NCBI GenBank assembly: GCA_002751075.1
Contig: NAOQ01000028.1
Coordinates: forward strand, 71,378 to 135,377
Origin: Ichthyophonus hoferi
Lineage: Eukaryota; Opisthokonta; Ichthyosporea; Ichthyophonida; Ichthyophonidae
Length of the DNA stretch: 64,000 nt
Direction: 5' to 3'
Shown here: one piece after another, positions 25,959 through 39,069 of the stretch
Layout of the letters: the number at the start of each line of letters is the position of its first letter
How positions within the stretch are numbered: position 1 is the stretch's first letter
Notes under the pieces: model-generated
The model's database searches: none
Told to the model about the DNA's origin: nothing
Seen by the model: the letters and a program-made list of their open reading frames with translations, nothing else
Position numbers and translations under genes: made by a program

Positions 25959-28900
25959 ATGAATTCAGTCAGATTCATTCCTTTGCAAAAGTCGGTTAAT
26001 AATGTACCGACAAAGCAGGAAAATGAAGCAGGTATACATATAACATGGCCCGAGCCATCGCCCGTAAAGTTTTTGACACAAAACTCTATTAAAGACCTGC
26101 TTATAAAGAAGGGAAGCTGGGGGTTTCTCAATCCTGCGGAGGTAGAGGAGTTAACGGCTCAGCTTGTACCAAAAGTTCAGGGAAACATGTATGTTAATAT
26201 ATTTTTGTACTGTTATTGTTATGGTACAATAGAACTTACGACTTTTTGTTTTTTGAATGATATGCGAGGAAGAGGTGAATACTGTGTTGTGTTGGGGAAC
26301 ACATGATGTATATAGGTTATCTTTACTAGGTGTCTGCTCTATCATTTATTATATATACTCCAATGGCATTGGCCTCGCCTGGTATTCATTTAGAGTTATT
26401 CTATATTTTACATAAATTTAAATGAATTTTCATGTCTTTGATAAAGAAAATACAGTTAAATAGACAACCTTCACAGAGCATTGTTCCTTTTTGTTTTTGA
26501 GAAGTGATCATTCTACGCTTATAATATAAATAATACATGCATAGATATTTTTATCCTTGTTGTATATATAATACATACTACTCTTCCTGTTTACTCATAT
26601 TGTTATTATCACTTCTCATGTATTTCGTTATCTATTATCTATTGTATTGTTCTTATCATTAACACATCAAAGCGTTGTCTACATCTTTTTCCTACTCTTC
26701 TTTTTATTTCAAATACTTTCATATACTAGCCCTTTATTTTTTCTATTCCCCTTATTTCTTTATACTCAATATTTCTTACTTTCTTTTACTTTTTTTATGT
26801 TTTCTTTTATTTCTTTCTCCTTACTTTTTTAGTACTGTAGAGCAGGCTATCAACATGCGAAGCACTCTTCTCCAGGAAAAGGCCATGAAAGTACATGGGT
26901 CTATGATGCAGAACGCTGAAAATCTCATACATCAATATACTACCCAGTAAGTGTAAAAGAGATAGGGTGGGGTATAGTTACATTCTGGGGCCATATCGAA
27001 CGGGGTGTTACTTACTCTATGTTAATAACTCTTTAAATGGTGGATGATAATAGTTTCATACATAGAAACAGCACAATAACATATGGCACATCATGCGCTA
27101 CATTGTGTATATATGATAGTTAGATATCCAGCGGAACCCATAAAGAGAGAGAGAGGGAGATGAGGAATTGTATGAGTATCAAGTACATTATGCTAATTTT
27201 TCTATGTTTATATGTATGCATACTCAGTTGTGCCTATGGGCTTTATCATTGGTATATATTTTTGGAGATGACCATTGGATGACCCCATCACATATTACTG
27301 GGTACTAATGCCAACTTGCAAATAAAAAAACCTAGTTAGAACAGTTTTTAGTAACATTATTGGACATTTCAAATAATTATTTAATATGATTGGATCTTAT
27401 TAGTTGAACCTATCACATTTAAGATATAATCTGTCTTTATATTCAATCTGTGAGATTGAGTTCCGGATTGTATCTTGTTGCTTTAACCTGGTTTGGAACC
27501 ACTCTTCAATAGAATTATAAAAGTTTATATTTGAGCTATCTAATGATTATTTTTCTCCCTATGTATATGTACGTATATAAAAATGATCAATTATTATCTT
27601 TTTCAATCAGAAAAATGCATACATTAATTAGACCTAATGTCATAAAAGTTTATTCTTAGCACCAATCACAATCATGATTAAAGCGAACATAAATTAACTT
27701 GAACGAACCTTATTCAGAGGTTATGGGATTTTGGAAATATCCTGCTATATGGATTATCCCCCTGTGGCCTGTCTACGTACTATCCTATCCACTACTAGTG
27801 GGTTGTCTAAGAAGAATGTCAAACGGGTATGGGCCCATTATGTAGACTACTTTTAAATTTTAAATGTAAAACGAGTGTATGGTATTGGTTGTGGTCTTGT
27901 TAATGCAAAACAAAAAGTGTTTTTCTTATTGATTTTGTTGTCATTGAATTGCTGTCAAAACTTCAATGTAGACATACCAACAATAATAGTATTTTGCTAT
28001 CTCTCTTTTTATTTTATCTCTTTCGATTTCTCGTTCTCTTCATGCGATTCTCATTTTTACTTCAAGTTGGACTTGTTAATCGTCTATCTACATATACATA
28101 TCTACATATACCTTTTCTCTCTCTTTTTTTGCTATTTGACATTCACCATATAAAAACAATACACGTAATTAGATAGTACGACTATCGAGCAATATTCTTT
28201 ATTCTGATATAAACCTATCCACAGATGCTGAAGGAAGGCATAGGAATGACTGAGAGAGATAAGATGCAATTATCAATTGCCGCAGAACACGACTTGGTAT
28301 ATTTACTCTACCTATTATACTATGACTTTGACCTTATTAGTACACTGGAGTAGTTGAAATTCCCATACATTACGCTAACTAATTGATCTCACCCAGTAGT
28401 GTGTATGTGCACGTTTAGTGTATGTGTACAAGTGTTTGAATAGGTAATCTATGAGGAGGGGAAGAGATTGAGTATATGTCCATGTTCGTCTAATACATAG
28501 GAGTGTATAGGCGGGGGATAAGGTATACATTGCTTTGCATCTGTGAGATCATCTAACCTAATGTGATTGGGTCAGGTGGCTGGAGTTGATCAGGACATAA
28601 ATCATGAAATGGCAGACGACTTTGAGGATAAGATTGGTCGATTTTTAACTAGTAATGGTAGGTATCTTAGGTATATATATGTACGCGTGCATGTATGTAT
28701 GTATGTATGTATGTATGTATGTATGTATGTATGTATGTATGTATATATATACTGGTGATTCTAGCTGGTATTGTTCACTTAGTAACACTATCTCCCTCTG
28801 TTTCTAGCTTTTACTTTGTCTCTGTCTCTCTTTCTCTCTTCCCTCTCTCTTTCTTTTCTGTTTCCATCACATGCATACACAGGGGTACTTTTCAAGACAC

Positions 28901-30375
28901 AAACTCAACAACAATCAGAAATGGAGACCCTTTATGGAAATCCCACGCCAGATTATCTGTTTGAAAGCCCTCTTTTTATCAATGGCAAGCGGATTTATTG
29001 GTATGTATGTATGTATGTATGTATGCATTCAGATATAGGAGCCTGTACACCTAGCATAAAGGAGGATGTGATAGATAGATAATAAGATGGAAGCTAAATA
29101 TCTATTTTTGGACCTTTTCAGGATGGATGCTAAGAATTACTTTGGATTATATACCAACATACAGTTGTCACGTCTGGATAAACAAATGAAAAGGTATGTT
29201 CTACCCTATATAGTACTATTACGACTGAAAAGAATGTGTAAGCATCAGAGTTAATGGGATTATTTGATAGACGATTGACTTGTACATCTGTAATAGAAAG
29301 ATGTACTGCTGTACTCCACTTCTCATTGGTCTAAACATTTCCGGAATGACTGAATCAACCAATTTAAATGTTGTTATAAAATCCTACCGAATAAACTGAT
29401 TATGATAAATATGCATCAAAATACAAGTACGAGATCTATAATGCATATAATAATATTGTGAAATTGGATCTTCAATCGATCAGATAGTCAACCAGATGAC
29501 AACAAACACTATTTTTTTCTCTTACATTGTGTTACTATTTATCTTTCCGTGTAGATATATATACTACACCTACATACAAAATAACAACTAGGAACTGGTA
29601 TTAGTCTATTTGCATGATCTAGAATATGACTAATAATTGACTCTCCCGTTATCCTTCATTCAATACTTTTTCACGCTATATTAGATATACTGCCGCATTT
29701 GGACCTGGGGCCATTGTGTGGCGTCTAGGTTATTGCGATAGAACCCAATTGAGCGGAGTAACTATGCTTAATGCACACTACATACTCGAACATATGGGCC
29801 TGACCCCCCCAGTCACTCCTATTCCAGAGGCGGATACTGATAGTGATGAAAATAGGTTTAAGTACAAGATTAGCCAGAAAAGACCTTTGCAAGGTAATAG
29901 TAATGGCAAGAAAGAGAACTGTCCACCTAATAAGAAGATCAAGTTGACTAGTGCTTGCACACTGTCTAATCGTGGGAAAGGACAGGAAAAAAATACTACA
30001 GCTAAGGGGAAGGGAAAGAAATCTAAAACATTGAAAAGAGAGTTGGCAAGCAAACAATGTTCCGAGGTATTGAAAGATAAATTAAATACAACTAGTGTAG
30101 ATACTACCACTACAGACATGGCTACAACGTTGAAGCAAACGAGAAAGAAAGCTATTAAGTGCGCCAAACGAAAGGCGGCCAAAGCAAATGCCAAGATGAA
30201 TGAGGCTAAAGTCTCGGATTTTGAGGGTGGTATAGTTGAATCAGAAGGATTGGTAGTTAAAAATAATACGATTAAGAGAAAAAATAAGAAGAGTAACACA
30301 GTAAAGCAATCAGTGAAATCATTGGATATACTGACTGGATCAAATTCCAATGCTGCCTGGTTTCTGGACCGGTAG
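25959..30375 (+). CDS. CDIN1: CDIN1-like TPD/PD-(D/E)XK nuclease with basic tail
   Basis: Homologue of CDAN1-interacting nuclease 1 (C15orf41 in human), a nuclear protein that binds codanin-1 and has a Holliday-junction-resolvase-like nuclease fold. Eight exons: 25959-26188, 26833-26946, 27718-27826, 28225-28296, 28576-28657, 28883-29000, 29122-29193 and 29685-30375. All have GT-AG boundaries and matching phases, giving 495 residues. Family matches include MDYPPVACLRTIL (human DYAPSLMARLIL), the TPD signature at 224-226 (NPTPDYLFESP), the D-x-K of the nuclease core at 244-246 (WMDAKNYFG) and AAFGPGAIVWRLGY. Catalytic acidic residues and the lysine are present. The human protein is 281 residues; here about 190 extra Lys-rich residues follow the core, including many KKK and KRK clusters. 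I chose the ATG at 25959 because no earlier in-frame ATG exists. An AATAAA lies at 30664. Confidence 0.92.
28690..28744 (+). repeat. ATGT microsatellite in CDIN1 intron
   Basis: About 13 tandem copies of ATGT, directly inside the intron after exon 5 and followed by a TA run. A second shorter array of the same unit (about 6 copies) lies at 29001-29024, beginning right at the donor of exon 6, where the repeat itself supplies the GTATGT splice site. Confidence 0.95.
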
Positions 30376-32675
30376 TCTACAAAGTGAGAGAGATACAGGT
30401 AATATAGAGGGAGATGGGAAGGAAAGGGATTCTGTGTATATCGAAGCAAGGACCATATGTAAATGCAAACATACCAGTAAGGAATGGTGCATGCGAGTAC
30501 ATACATATACCTTCGACATCCCTCTTGGAGGAGATGGGATAATTAATTATACACTAATGTATTTTATTGGTTTCAATTGTGAGTTATGTATCTCCTACAA
30601 CTACTATGAATGTGTTCCAGAAACAAAACTATATACGTAAATATATACATAAATTCTCCTGTAAATAAAACGAATGGTTTAATATTTCCTCTAGGTACTT
30701 ATTCTATTATGCTTGTCAATTCTACACTTTTTGAATGAGAAGCCTGAGTATAGACTGTTCCGTAATTAAATTATGACCCATATTTGGGTAAAAATGTTTT
30801 TTAAAATAAAAATCAATAAATATATCTTTTGTTTTCCTGTGAAATCTGTTGTATGAAAATATGATAGTGTATAATATAGCTACGTATACAACATGGGTGA
30901 AAAAATAATTATAGCCTAAATGAATTATTACTCAACTATTAATAAAATAACCTTTGTTTAATTAATTAATTATCAGATTATAGTGGTCTATATATTTAGG
31001 ACATATTCAATATAGCTACATGTACATCATGAATTCTGAGAGTAGCATAAAATCACTCACACCCCAAGTGTATATATATATAACCAAAGTTTTTTCAAAA
31101 TAACAGTACTAAGAAATTGGAAGGTTCTACAATTTCAATAAAAACAAATTCTCAAATTGTTTGTAAACAACAAGCATGGACCAAGAAAAAGATGTATTTA
31201 AAGTTAAAAGAAAAGAATACAAAACGAAATGCATTCAGTGATAGCACTGTAGTTACGTCGTTGTCCTGACCGACCCGGCCCGACCCACATCATCTATGAT
31301 ATCAGGTTGACTATATTATGACATACTATGCTATTATACATTTACTACACTATCTTGTTTGATATATCAATATCCCCTCTTACAGATATCCTGCTTGCAC
31401 ATAGATAAGATTGGAAAAATAAATACTAAGAAATACATATCATGGATGGAAAAAGAATTAGATATGAAGTATATAGGGACAACCTGTATATAAATTGGTA
31501 AATATATTTGACAAATATGTCAAATAACTAAAGATTAAAATAGTTCCGTAACCAATGAAATGTACTGAGGTTTTCAGAAAATGGGGCGACTATTGGCTGG
31601 AAAACTCGGGCTATTTATAGATATATATATATATCTGCATTTAAGAAAAACCTTTAGTTCATTGGATTTAAACTAAATTAGATAATTAAAATTCATTCAA
31701 TCAAAATTGCAATGCATAATTACTAATTGATTTTAGAGTTCTTCTTGTGCATTGGGTTGCATAAACGCAATAAAACAGCATTTACCCATTTCTAATAGGA
31801 AAAGGCACCAGTAATGGCATATCTATACCAGTCCGAATATATATCCGTGGTGCATGGGTAGCCAAGGATTCGCGGACACAGTGCCATTATCTTTTAACTA
31901 ATCAAGTCCTATTAATTAGTTAAATGGGATATCCCCCAATAGAAACGCATTTACTAAGAGGGTACGCGAAATCAATCAATGTCTAACTGGAATTAGCAAT
32001 CTCGTAATTAAGCAACCAGTATCCCGATGTAAAATTAACTCCTTCGAAGACCACTGTCCCAGCACTTTTATAGTACTTCGGTTATATTTAAACAGCCAAC
32101 TCTAATCAACCGCTAATAATTTTTATAATGACATCATTCCCTATTTCAATGTTGACCTCCTGGGAGTTCTCATTCAATCTATCCATAACTATAAACTATA
32201 GTATACATACATAACACATACTCCTGTTTTGAAATATTTAATAAAATCAACGGTCAAGAAGGTTGTCCCAGACCCCCTTGCCCTAGGAAGGGTTCCAGCG
32301 ACTCATCATCTCTTCCCATAAAAGGCTAACCGGCACCCCAATCAGAGTGTCCATTGGTTGCCTCCCCTGCTAATTTCGCAGATCAAGGTTGAGAAATAAA
32401 CGCGTATTTGATATTTCTACTACATCTTGATCCAAGGGTACATGGTAGATGGTAATCCACAAACCCGACGCCAATAACCGCTTTTAAATATAAAAAAAAA
32501 GTGTTTTTAACAAACAAATTGATTATTATTATACAATTTTGATGTATAGAAAAAACACTATATTTTTGCTTCTTTTTGTACCATCTTTCTTAAACCATTC
32601 AGGCATTGCAAACATTGCACATTGCATCTGACCCACACTAAGCCGGTAAGATCCAAACCAATCGAATCGAACCTC
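30376..32675. other. Intergenic region between convergent genes
   Basis: It separates the 3' ends of the CDIN1-like and U1A/U2B''-like genes. Short matches to LTR-like sequence occur at about 30877-30940 and 31009-31030 (ATATAGCTACGTATACAACAT and a similar phrase). From about 31790 to 32470 base composition is less AT-rich than its surroundings, but I find no long open frame, tRNA or rRNA there. Confidence 0.45.
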
Positions 32676-35600
32676 TCAACCCTTCTTTGCAAAAAGAATG
32701 TTCATGGGTTGACTGGGTTTTATCAAGAACCCTTGCAGTCCTTCCCTTGCATTTTCTGCTTGTTCCACCGTTTCATATTCTACAAAGGCCACATCATGTC
32801 TATTAGGAATCAATCGTACTTCCTTCAGACCAGTAAATTGATTGAACAGTGCTTGCAGCATTAGTTCAGTGGTCTCTTCAGGGAGGTTGATAAGAAGAAG
32901 AATGGAGTGGGGTGGATTTTCTTCTGTGTAAGGGAGATAATTGTGTTAGTTGTCTGGGATAGAACAAGAAGGACACAGTATCGTATTACTGTATATTCTA
33001 GAGGTACAACGCAAAATAAACAATAAACGATGTGTTTTTTTACAAGACATCATGACGTATACAGCCTAACATTTGCAGTAGTTGAAATACTTCAACAGTA
33101 GTGGCTTGATTGCCCTGCACATGCCTAGCATAGTCTATATGGTCATTAAAACTAACCAATTCCACAGAATAGGTAAGAGATAAGCAGGGCTATTAAAGTG
33201 AGATGTCCTATGGAAGATATAGTATAACGTACTGATTGTGTTATAATAGTGTAGTATAGCAATAACGCTTATCAATAAAATCATTCAAAAAGAATACCTG
33301 GCATTATAAATTGATAAGGAAGAAAGAGTAAAAAACTTGTGAATAAGACATTAGAGTTTGTAAATTTTACCTTTAAATTCAACTTATTTGCCCCAGTGGT
33401 ATTGCTAAGATGATTATACTTTTTTATATAAAAAATGAAGTCTTGAAAGAAAGAAAATAAACAAATAGAAGTAATCGCCTTATTTTTCGTTGGTCTCAGA
33501 TCCGCATAGCATAACAACATAATACAGTACAATGCACGAAAGTCTAATATGATGTAATATACTATAATATACTACACCATAATACAGTACAATATAAGTT
33601 AACAACCTCAGTACTAAGCCAAACTCAGTGATTAACCATAAACAAAAGTCCTCAATTACCTTGCTTCTTATGAACAACTGCAGGTTTCACAGCGGGCACA
33701 GTCGCTGTAATCTCCTTAGCCTCGACTGCCTCCCCTACACCAATCATATGCATTGATTAGTGTTGTACTTATATCAATCATATATACCTATATACTAAAC
33801 TATAACGTAAGTTTATAAAATTTCAAATATTCATATAAAGATAAAAATTAAAAAGAAAACCCTATCAGGTCGAAGCTCACAAACATTATGAAGGGATAAT
33901 ATGGTCCATAATTGGACAGTTGCTTATATCAACAACATATAAGGTAATAAACACATCAATAGAGAACCACAATATATCTATAAATAACTATAGTACAGAG
34001 AATAATATACACATACATGCACAAACATACGGTACAACCACTACAAACACCCTACAGACTACCATGTAATATAATAAAAAACAAAACAATGAGACAATAA
34101 TAAGTGAGAGATATTATAATACAATACAATAAATCAAAGCACATCAAAATACGCCAATCTGGTTCCTACAACACTATCTAAGCAACCAACTCGCTCACCT
34201 GACACCGCCTTCTTTTTCTCCTTGGCTGGAACAACGGCTTTCTTACCAAAAGTACCATCCATGCGGGCTACAGAATTCGACTTGTTGGTAGAATAGTACA
34301 GTTTCTACAGGTTCATAGAATAGAGGAAATTTAAAATTTAATGATTATTTTTCCAGTGGTAATTGGGTTATGGGGCTATAAATCATTGGTAGCCATATAT
34401 TATTATAAAGTACAAGTGAGATGGAGATAGGAATAAAGAAAAGTAAACTCTAACGACCATAAACCATTGGGTATTAGTAATTATATCTAGCGCTATAACC
34501 TAGATGTGAAAAGGGTACAAAAAATCTAAGTAGGAATAATGCTTGGAGAGGCAGAGAGAGAGTAAATAATAATAAGCCTTCACCACATTCTCTATCTTAA
34601 CCCAATCAATCATTATAATCATTATACAACAATACATCACCCTCTAGATACCACCATCCAATCATCACCACCCATCACCCACGTCATATGCCCCATCACC
34701 TACCAACGGGCGGTCATAGAATACAAATCCCTGTAACCCAAACATTGACTTGCTCGCAGCCGAAACATCCTTAAAAGCCACCCAGGCCTGACCCCTACAT
34801 TTAGGTGTCTTCAGAGCTATGACGTCCAGGATGGGGCCATACTGCGAGAACAGACCATAGAGGGATCGTCTGAGTTCTTTATAGAGAGCATGGGATTGGT
34901 TAGTGTTTTAAATATCTATTGCCATTGGTTGTGGAACAACAAGTTTTTGTGTATTTTAATTATAATAATCATGGCTGGATTGGCTATTATTTTAACTTCG
35001 TATTATCATTGGCTATGGTAAAGGCTGTTTCTATGCACTCCAATNNNNNNNNNNNNNNNNNNNNNNNNNNNNNNNNNNNNNNNNNNNNNNNNNNNNNNNN
35101 NNNNNNNNNNNNNNNNNNNNNNNNNNNNNNNNNNNNNNNNNNNNNNNNNNNNNNNNNNNNNNNNNNNNNNNNNNNNNNNNNNNNNNNNNNNNNNNNNNNN
35201 NNNNNNNNNNNNNNNNNNNNNNNNNNNNNNNNNNNNNNNNNNNNNNNNNNNNNNNNNNNNNNNNNNNNNNNNNNNNNNNNNNNNNNNNNNNNNNNNNNNN
35301 NNNNNNNNNNNNNNNNNNNNNNNNNNNNNNNNNNNNNNNNNNNNNNNNNNNNNNNNNNNNNNNNNNNNNNNNNNNNNNNNNNNNNNNNNNNNNNNNNNNN
35401 NNNNNNNNNNNNNNNNTCAGGTGTATTTTAATTATAATAATCATGGCTGGATTGGCTATTATTTTAACTTCGTATTATCATTGGCTATGGTAAAGGCTGT
35501 TTCTATGCACTCCAATCCAATCATAGTAATCCCTTTCCCTTTTCTAAGTAGTAATAAATAAATATATCTATCTATCCCACGTAGTTTATAATCACTTCAG

Positions 35601-36043
35601 CTTCAACATGGCCATGCATATCTGATACGTTAGTATATATAATAGGTTGACCCATTATATGAACTCTCGCCCTCTCCTTCTCCCTCTCCCTCCCTCCATC
35701 AAAGTACTTTACATACACTCTCATAATAACATTGACAAGTACAAGGATCTTCATACAAGAGAAACATGAATTTATATTATTCCAAGTCACCAACACTCTT
35801 GGACAACCACACCATCATAAGAGGATATGAATGAGACAGTAGAAACAGGAATAATAAACGCATCTCCTATTACCTACCATTATAAACAAACAGTAAACTT
35901 GTAAGATAAGTAATAGTAATATCAGTTTGGTGACAACGATAACAAAGGGGAGGGGTGGGTGGCACACACTCACCTTCTTTCTTTACTTTTTCATTGATGT
36001 TTCTAACATACACTGTATGATTGGGGGGTATATTCTTGCTCAT
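32676..36043 (-). CDS. SNRPB2: U1A/U2B''-type snRNP protein (SNF family), two RRMs
   Basis: Spliceosomal RNA-binding protein that contacts stem-loops of U1 and/or U2 snRNA. Five exons: 36043-35974, 34876-34704, 34304-34199, 33734-33660 and 32923-32676. Boundaries are GT-AG, phases agree and the product is 223 residues (human U2B'' has 225). RRM1 carries RNP2 VYVRNI at 11-16 and RNP1 [10 protein letters not shown] near 49-58. A linker with GTFGKKAV and KEKKKA follows, then a Val/Ala-rich spacer, then RRM2 from about residue 147 ([16 protein letters not shown], later [15 protein letters not shown]) ending AKKG. No second paralogue is visible, so I cannot tell U1A from U2B''; one SNF-like protein may serve both. 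Intron 1 contains an N gap that does not touch coding sequence. Confidence 0.93.
33000..33105 (-). repeat. LTR-like fragment in an intron
   Basis: It lies in intron 4 of the U1A/U2B'' gene. It matches 12389-12478, next to the truncated copia RNase H: both share GGTACA..GCAAAAT.AACA.TAAAC.ATGTGT, then ATCATGA.GTAT..AGCCTAA and GTTGA.A.ACTTCAA. Probably a solo or partial LTR of that copia family. Confidence 0.6.
34949..35044. repeat. Left copy of 96-bp identical repeat flanking an N gap
   Basis: Identical over 96 bases to 35421-35516, just across the gap. Both copies start GTGTATTTTAATTATAATAA and end ATGCACTCCAAT. See the assembly-gap entry. Confidence 0.95.
35045..35416. other. Assembly gap (372 N)
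   Basis: A run of 372 N within intron 1 of the U1A/U2B'' gene. The same 96 bases end before it and restart four bases after it (TCAG precedes the right copy). This is the pattern left when two overlapping contigs are scaffolded without merging, so the real gap may be zero or negative in length. A genuine tandem duplication bridging the gap cannot be excluded. Open frames across the Ns are meaningless. Confidence 0.97.
35421..35516. repeat. Right copy of 96-bp identical repeat flanking an N gap
   Basis: Identical to 34949-35044. After the repeat the sequence continues uniquely as CCAATCATAGTAATCCC. Confidence 0.95.
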
Positions 36044-39000
36044 GGTTCTGATACTGTAAGCGACGGTCAAGGAAAAAAAATATATTTCATTGTGTAACAA
36101 ACATTATTTTTATTCAATCCCACTAAGGATGTATATATAATTCAATACACTAGGTTTTACCCCTTAGAAAAAATGTAAACTGAACTGTACTTACAGACTA
36201 ATAGCCTTGATGATGTGTAAGGGGAGGATATAGAAAGAGAACAAGGCAGAGTAATTGTGAAATTAAACTTGGGAAACATGCTATTAAACAATAGGAAGAG
36301 GATTAGAAGGAAGGAAAGGAGAGAAGAAAGATAGAGAAAGAAACTGAAAAAACCCAAAGTTATATTAACGTATCATTCCGTCTCCTTTACACGCTTGCAT
36401 ACACCCATGCGTATATACCCCCATCCACATGTAAAATTGTTTATCCTACCAAAATATTGCTAAGTACACAATGCAGTAAGACACGATTATAGTAACAAGA
36501 CGGTAAATGTTGGTGAATTAGACTAAGAATGTAAGAGATCATGTATATATACAGCGGAGAATACCTAATATCTCCCTGCTTCTACTACCCTTCATGCAGG
36601 CTCATGGATGCGTCTTGTATGGTATGTTCTTGGCGAACTCTTTTTTCCAAATAAAAAAATTTATGATGTTCTAGAAAGCAACTAATATAATGTAATTAAG
36701 AAAAAATATATATCAAAATATGCAGAAAAAATACATTAATAAATTTTAATGAATGTTACATGGGATACAGTATGAGATGCGTTGGGAAAGGGTCGGATGA
36801 CAACGTAGATACGGATAAAGTTTAGTTATCTCGTAAAATAATATATAATCTAACAACAATAAATAATTTTTTGTGCAACTGACAGCCACGATCGATCAAT
36901 CGCATAAACAAAGATATAATTAAGATTAAGCAAATAACTGCCCAATATTTTACTCGATTGTATAGAGATTAATATTAATAGTATATTATGATTGGTGATA
37001 AATACTAATCGCGCAAATAGATCGTTGACTAATAAACTACTGTGAAATCCCGTAGCTATCACAAATATCATCTGAGATCCTTATTAATTGTTTATATTAA
37101 TATATTGGATTTATATTATTTTATTTGATTAATAAATAATATTCATATTGACATTTTATATTAATTTGAATTGACTATATAAATATATTAATTTTATATT
37201 AATCGAATAGATTAATACGCTATTACCCAATTAAATGCAAAGATCTTCATAAAAATATCGAAAAAGTGAGATTTGCTGGGGGGAAAGGAGAATTAAAAGT
37301 TAAAATCAAACTAAAATGACGTAAAACATTTAACTGTAGTAACATGCAGTCACAATGCATTAATATAAACCAGTGTTACATACAAAACATTTAATACTTT
37401 AGTGCAGCTTTTATAACCCTTTACATATAGGGCGCAATAAATAATTTTGATGAATATCAATCTACACGTCTCTAGGCATGTGCGTGCGTATACGTGTATC
37501 TATGTGAAGGTGTTCATGCTTTGATAAGAATAAAGTAAATTTCATATGGTGTTGCTTCATATATCCCATCATAACTTTTTAAACTTATTTATCGTTACTA
37601 TAGTAAAAATGTCTCTTTACCTATGTATATATTTGCAGGTGTATTGTAATTTTTCGGGTGTATAGTCTACTATATATACCCCAGGAATGTAGAGTTCTCT
37701 ATGACAGCACCCGCCGATACACGTCATTTCTACAGTGAAAGGTAGCAAGCATATTTTATTATTAATTGACGACCAGCCAAAAATGACTTCAATAATGACC
37801 ATAACACGGATCTTATTTAATATTTCCAGACACCGGAGAGGAAATAAATAGAATATAATCAATTAGGCCAATAATCCAGAATAAGACATTAAAGAAAAAT
37901 TAATATATATATATATATATGTACTGCTAAAGAATACTTAATTAATTCGATATTCCCTCAGATAGCTATAATCATTTAATATTATTAGCAGTTATTTTTA
38001 TATACGTAGTGCAATCTATTGGTGCTGAATGGCAGTCCAAAATGATTGATCAAATTTGAACCAGCCAATGGTAGAGATCCTGCTGCTTTTACTATATAAT
38101 AAGCCATTTCAGATCGTATGTTTTGGGTTCCAGATAACAGATAACACACTGCATCCTGCCTAAGGTAAGTCCTGGTAAATTGCTTAGTAATAAAAATGTC
38201 TTAACATATCTGTACTCTGTATACACAGGGACACGTTAAAAAGCCTTTTAATTTGGTATTATCTTTTCTTCTAAACGAATATAGGTCACAGGAACGCTCG
38301 CATCCCCACTCATTATTCCCGACATGGTAGCAGGGAAAGCCTAAACAGCGGTCATAAAACCTGGTAATTCCATCAAGTCAACAATCCAGAAATGCTGAGA
38401 ACACTCCACCCAACCCTGCATCCATCCATTAATGTTTACATATGGAGACTCAATTTTATTACACCTAAACACTGTCTTAAAATCCGCATTTGAATTGTCA
38501 ACATTTTCAGCTTTAAAGTGACACTAACGTATAAAACAATTGGGCCGGCAACCTCCACACATCATCTCAGCCGCCCGCCCCAATTGCCAGAGCTTACAAC
38601 AGAGCTAGAGCAGAGCCAGAGTTAGATTTAGAGCCAGATCCCGAGCGAATAGGAACATTTAACATGGAGTTTGGTTACCTGTCTGTCTTTTTTTATGGGT
38701 GCCATGTTACAGTTACTTCTGAATGTATCAAAAATTATCTAATTCATTTAGAAAGCCACAAAGCTACAGTTAAGTAGACACCATGTTAAGGTTCTTTTTA
38801 TATTTTTTTCTCATATTGTGTATGCCCGTGGTGAAATAATCCGCCTAGGCCAAGAAGAAGTGCTCAGACAGGAATATCTAGTTAGTCTTGTATTCTTTAG
38901 ATACATTGATACATTACTCGGCCGCAGTTGATTGGCTAGTTTTAATCTAGTTACTGCACATTTGGATCAATTAATACTTATTGGTAGTATATAATAACTA

Positions 39001-39069
39001 GAAATATAATAATAAAACAACTATATATCATAGAACATCTTAAAACAAAAACGTATATCCTATTTTATA
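36044..39069. other. Intergenic region between divergent genes
   Basis: It lies between the start of the U1A/U2B'' gene (minus) and the DysF-lipase gene (plus), so it should hold both promoters. No gene is seen. It contains one copy of a dispersed repeat at 37966-38085, a TA run at 37905-37920 and, in the last 130 bases, GATTGGCTAG and TATTGGTAGTATATAATAA, which look like a CCAAT box and a TATA-like element upstream of the lipase. Confidence 0.45.
37966..38085. repeat. Dispersed repeat family A, copy 1
   Basis: It matches 49872-50005 over about 120 bases with small gaps. Shared blocks include ATAGCTATAATCATTTAATA, CAATCTATTGGTG, TGGCA.TCCAA.ATGAT.GATCA and TTGAACCAG.CAATGGTA. It is non-coding with no recognised transposon features. 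Confidence 0.8.

Noticed and set aside
28690-28744. CRISPR-like array
   Set aside because: Simple 4-base microsatellite without spacers, in a eukaryotic intron.
28567-28758. Frame with Met-Tyr-Val-Cys repeats after CDIN1 exon 5
   Set aside because: Translation of an ATGT microsatellite in the intron. Only its first part (28576-28657) is coding, as exon 5.
29778-30506. 242-codon minus-strand open frame opposite the last CDIN1 exon
   Set aside because: It is the shadow of a Lys-rich plus-strand coding exon; AAG/AAA codons read backwards give Phe/Leu/Ser-rich pseudo-membrane protein.
34919-35444. Open frames across the N gap on both strands
   Set aside because: They exist only because unknown bases contain no stops.
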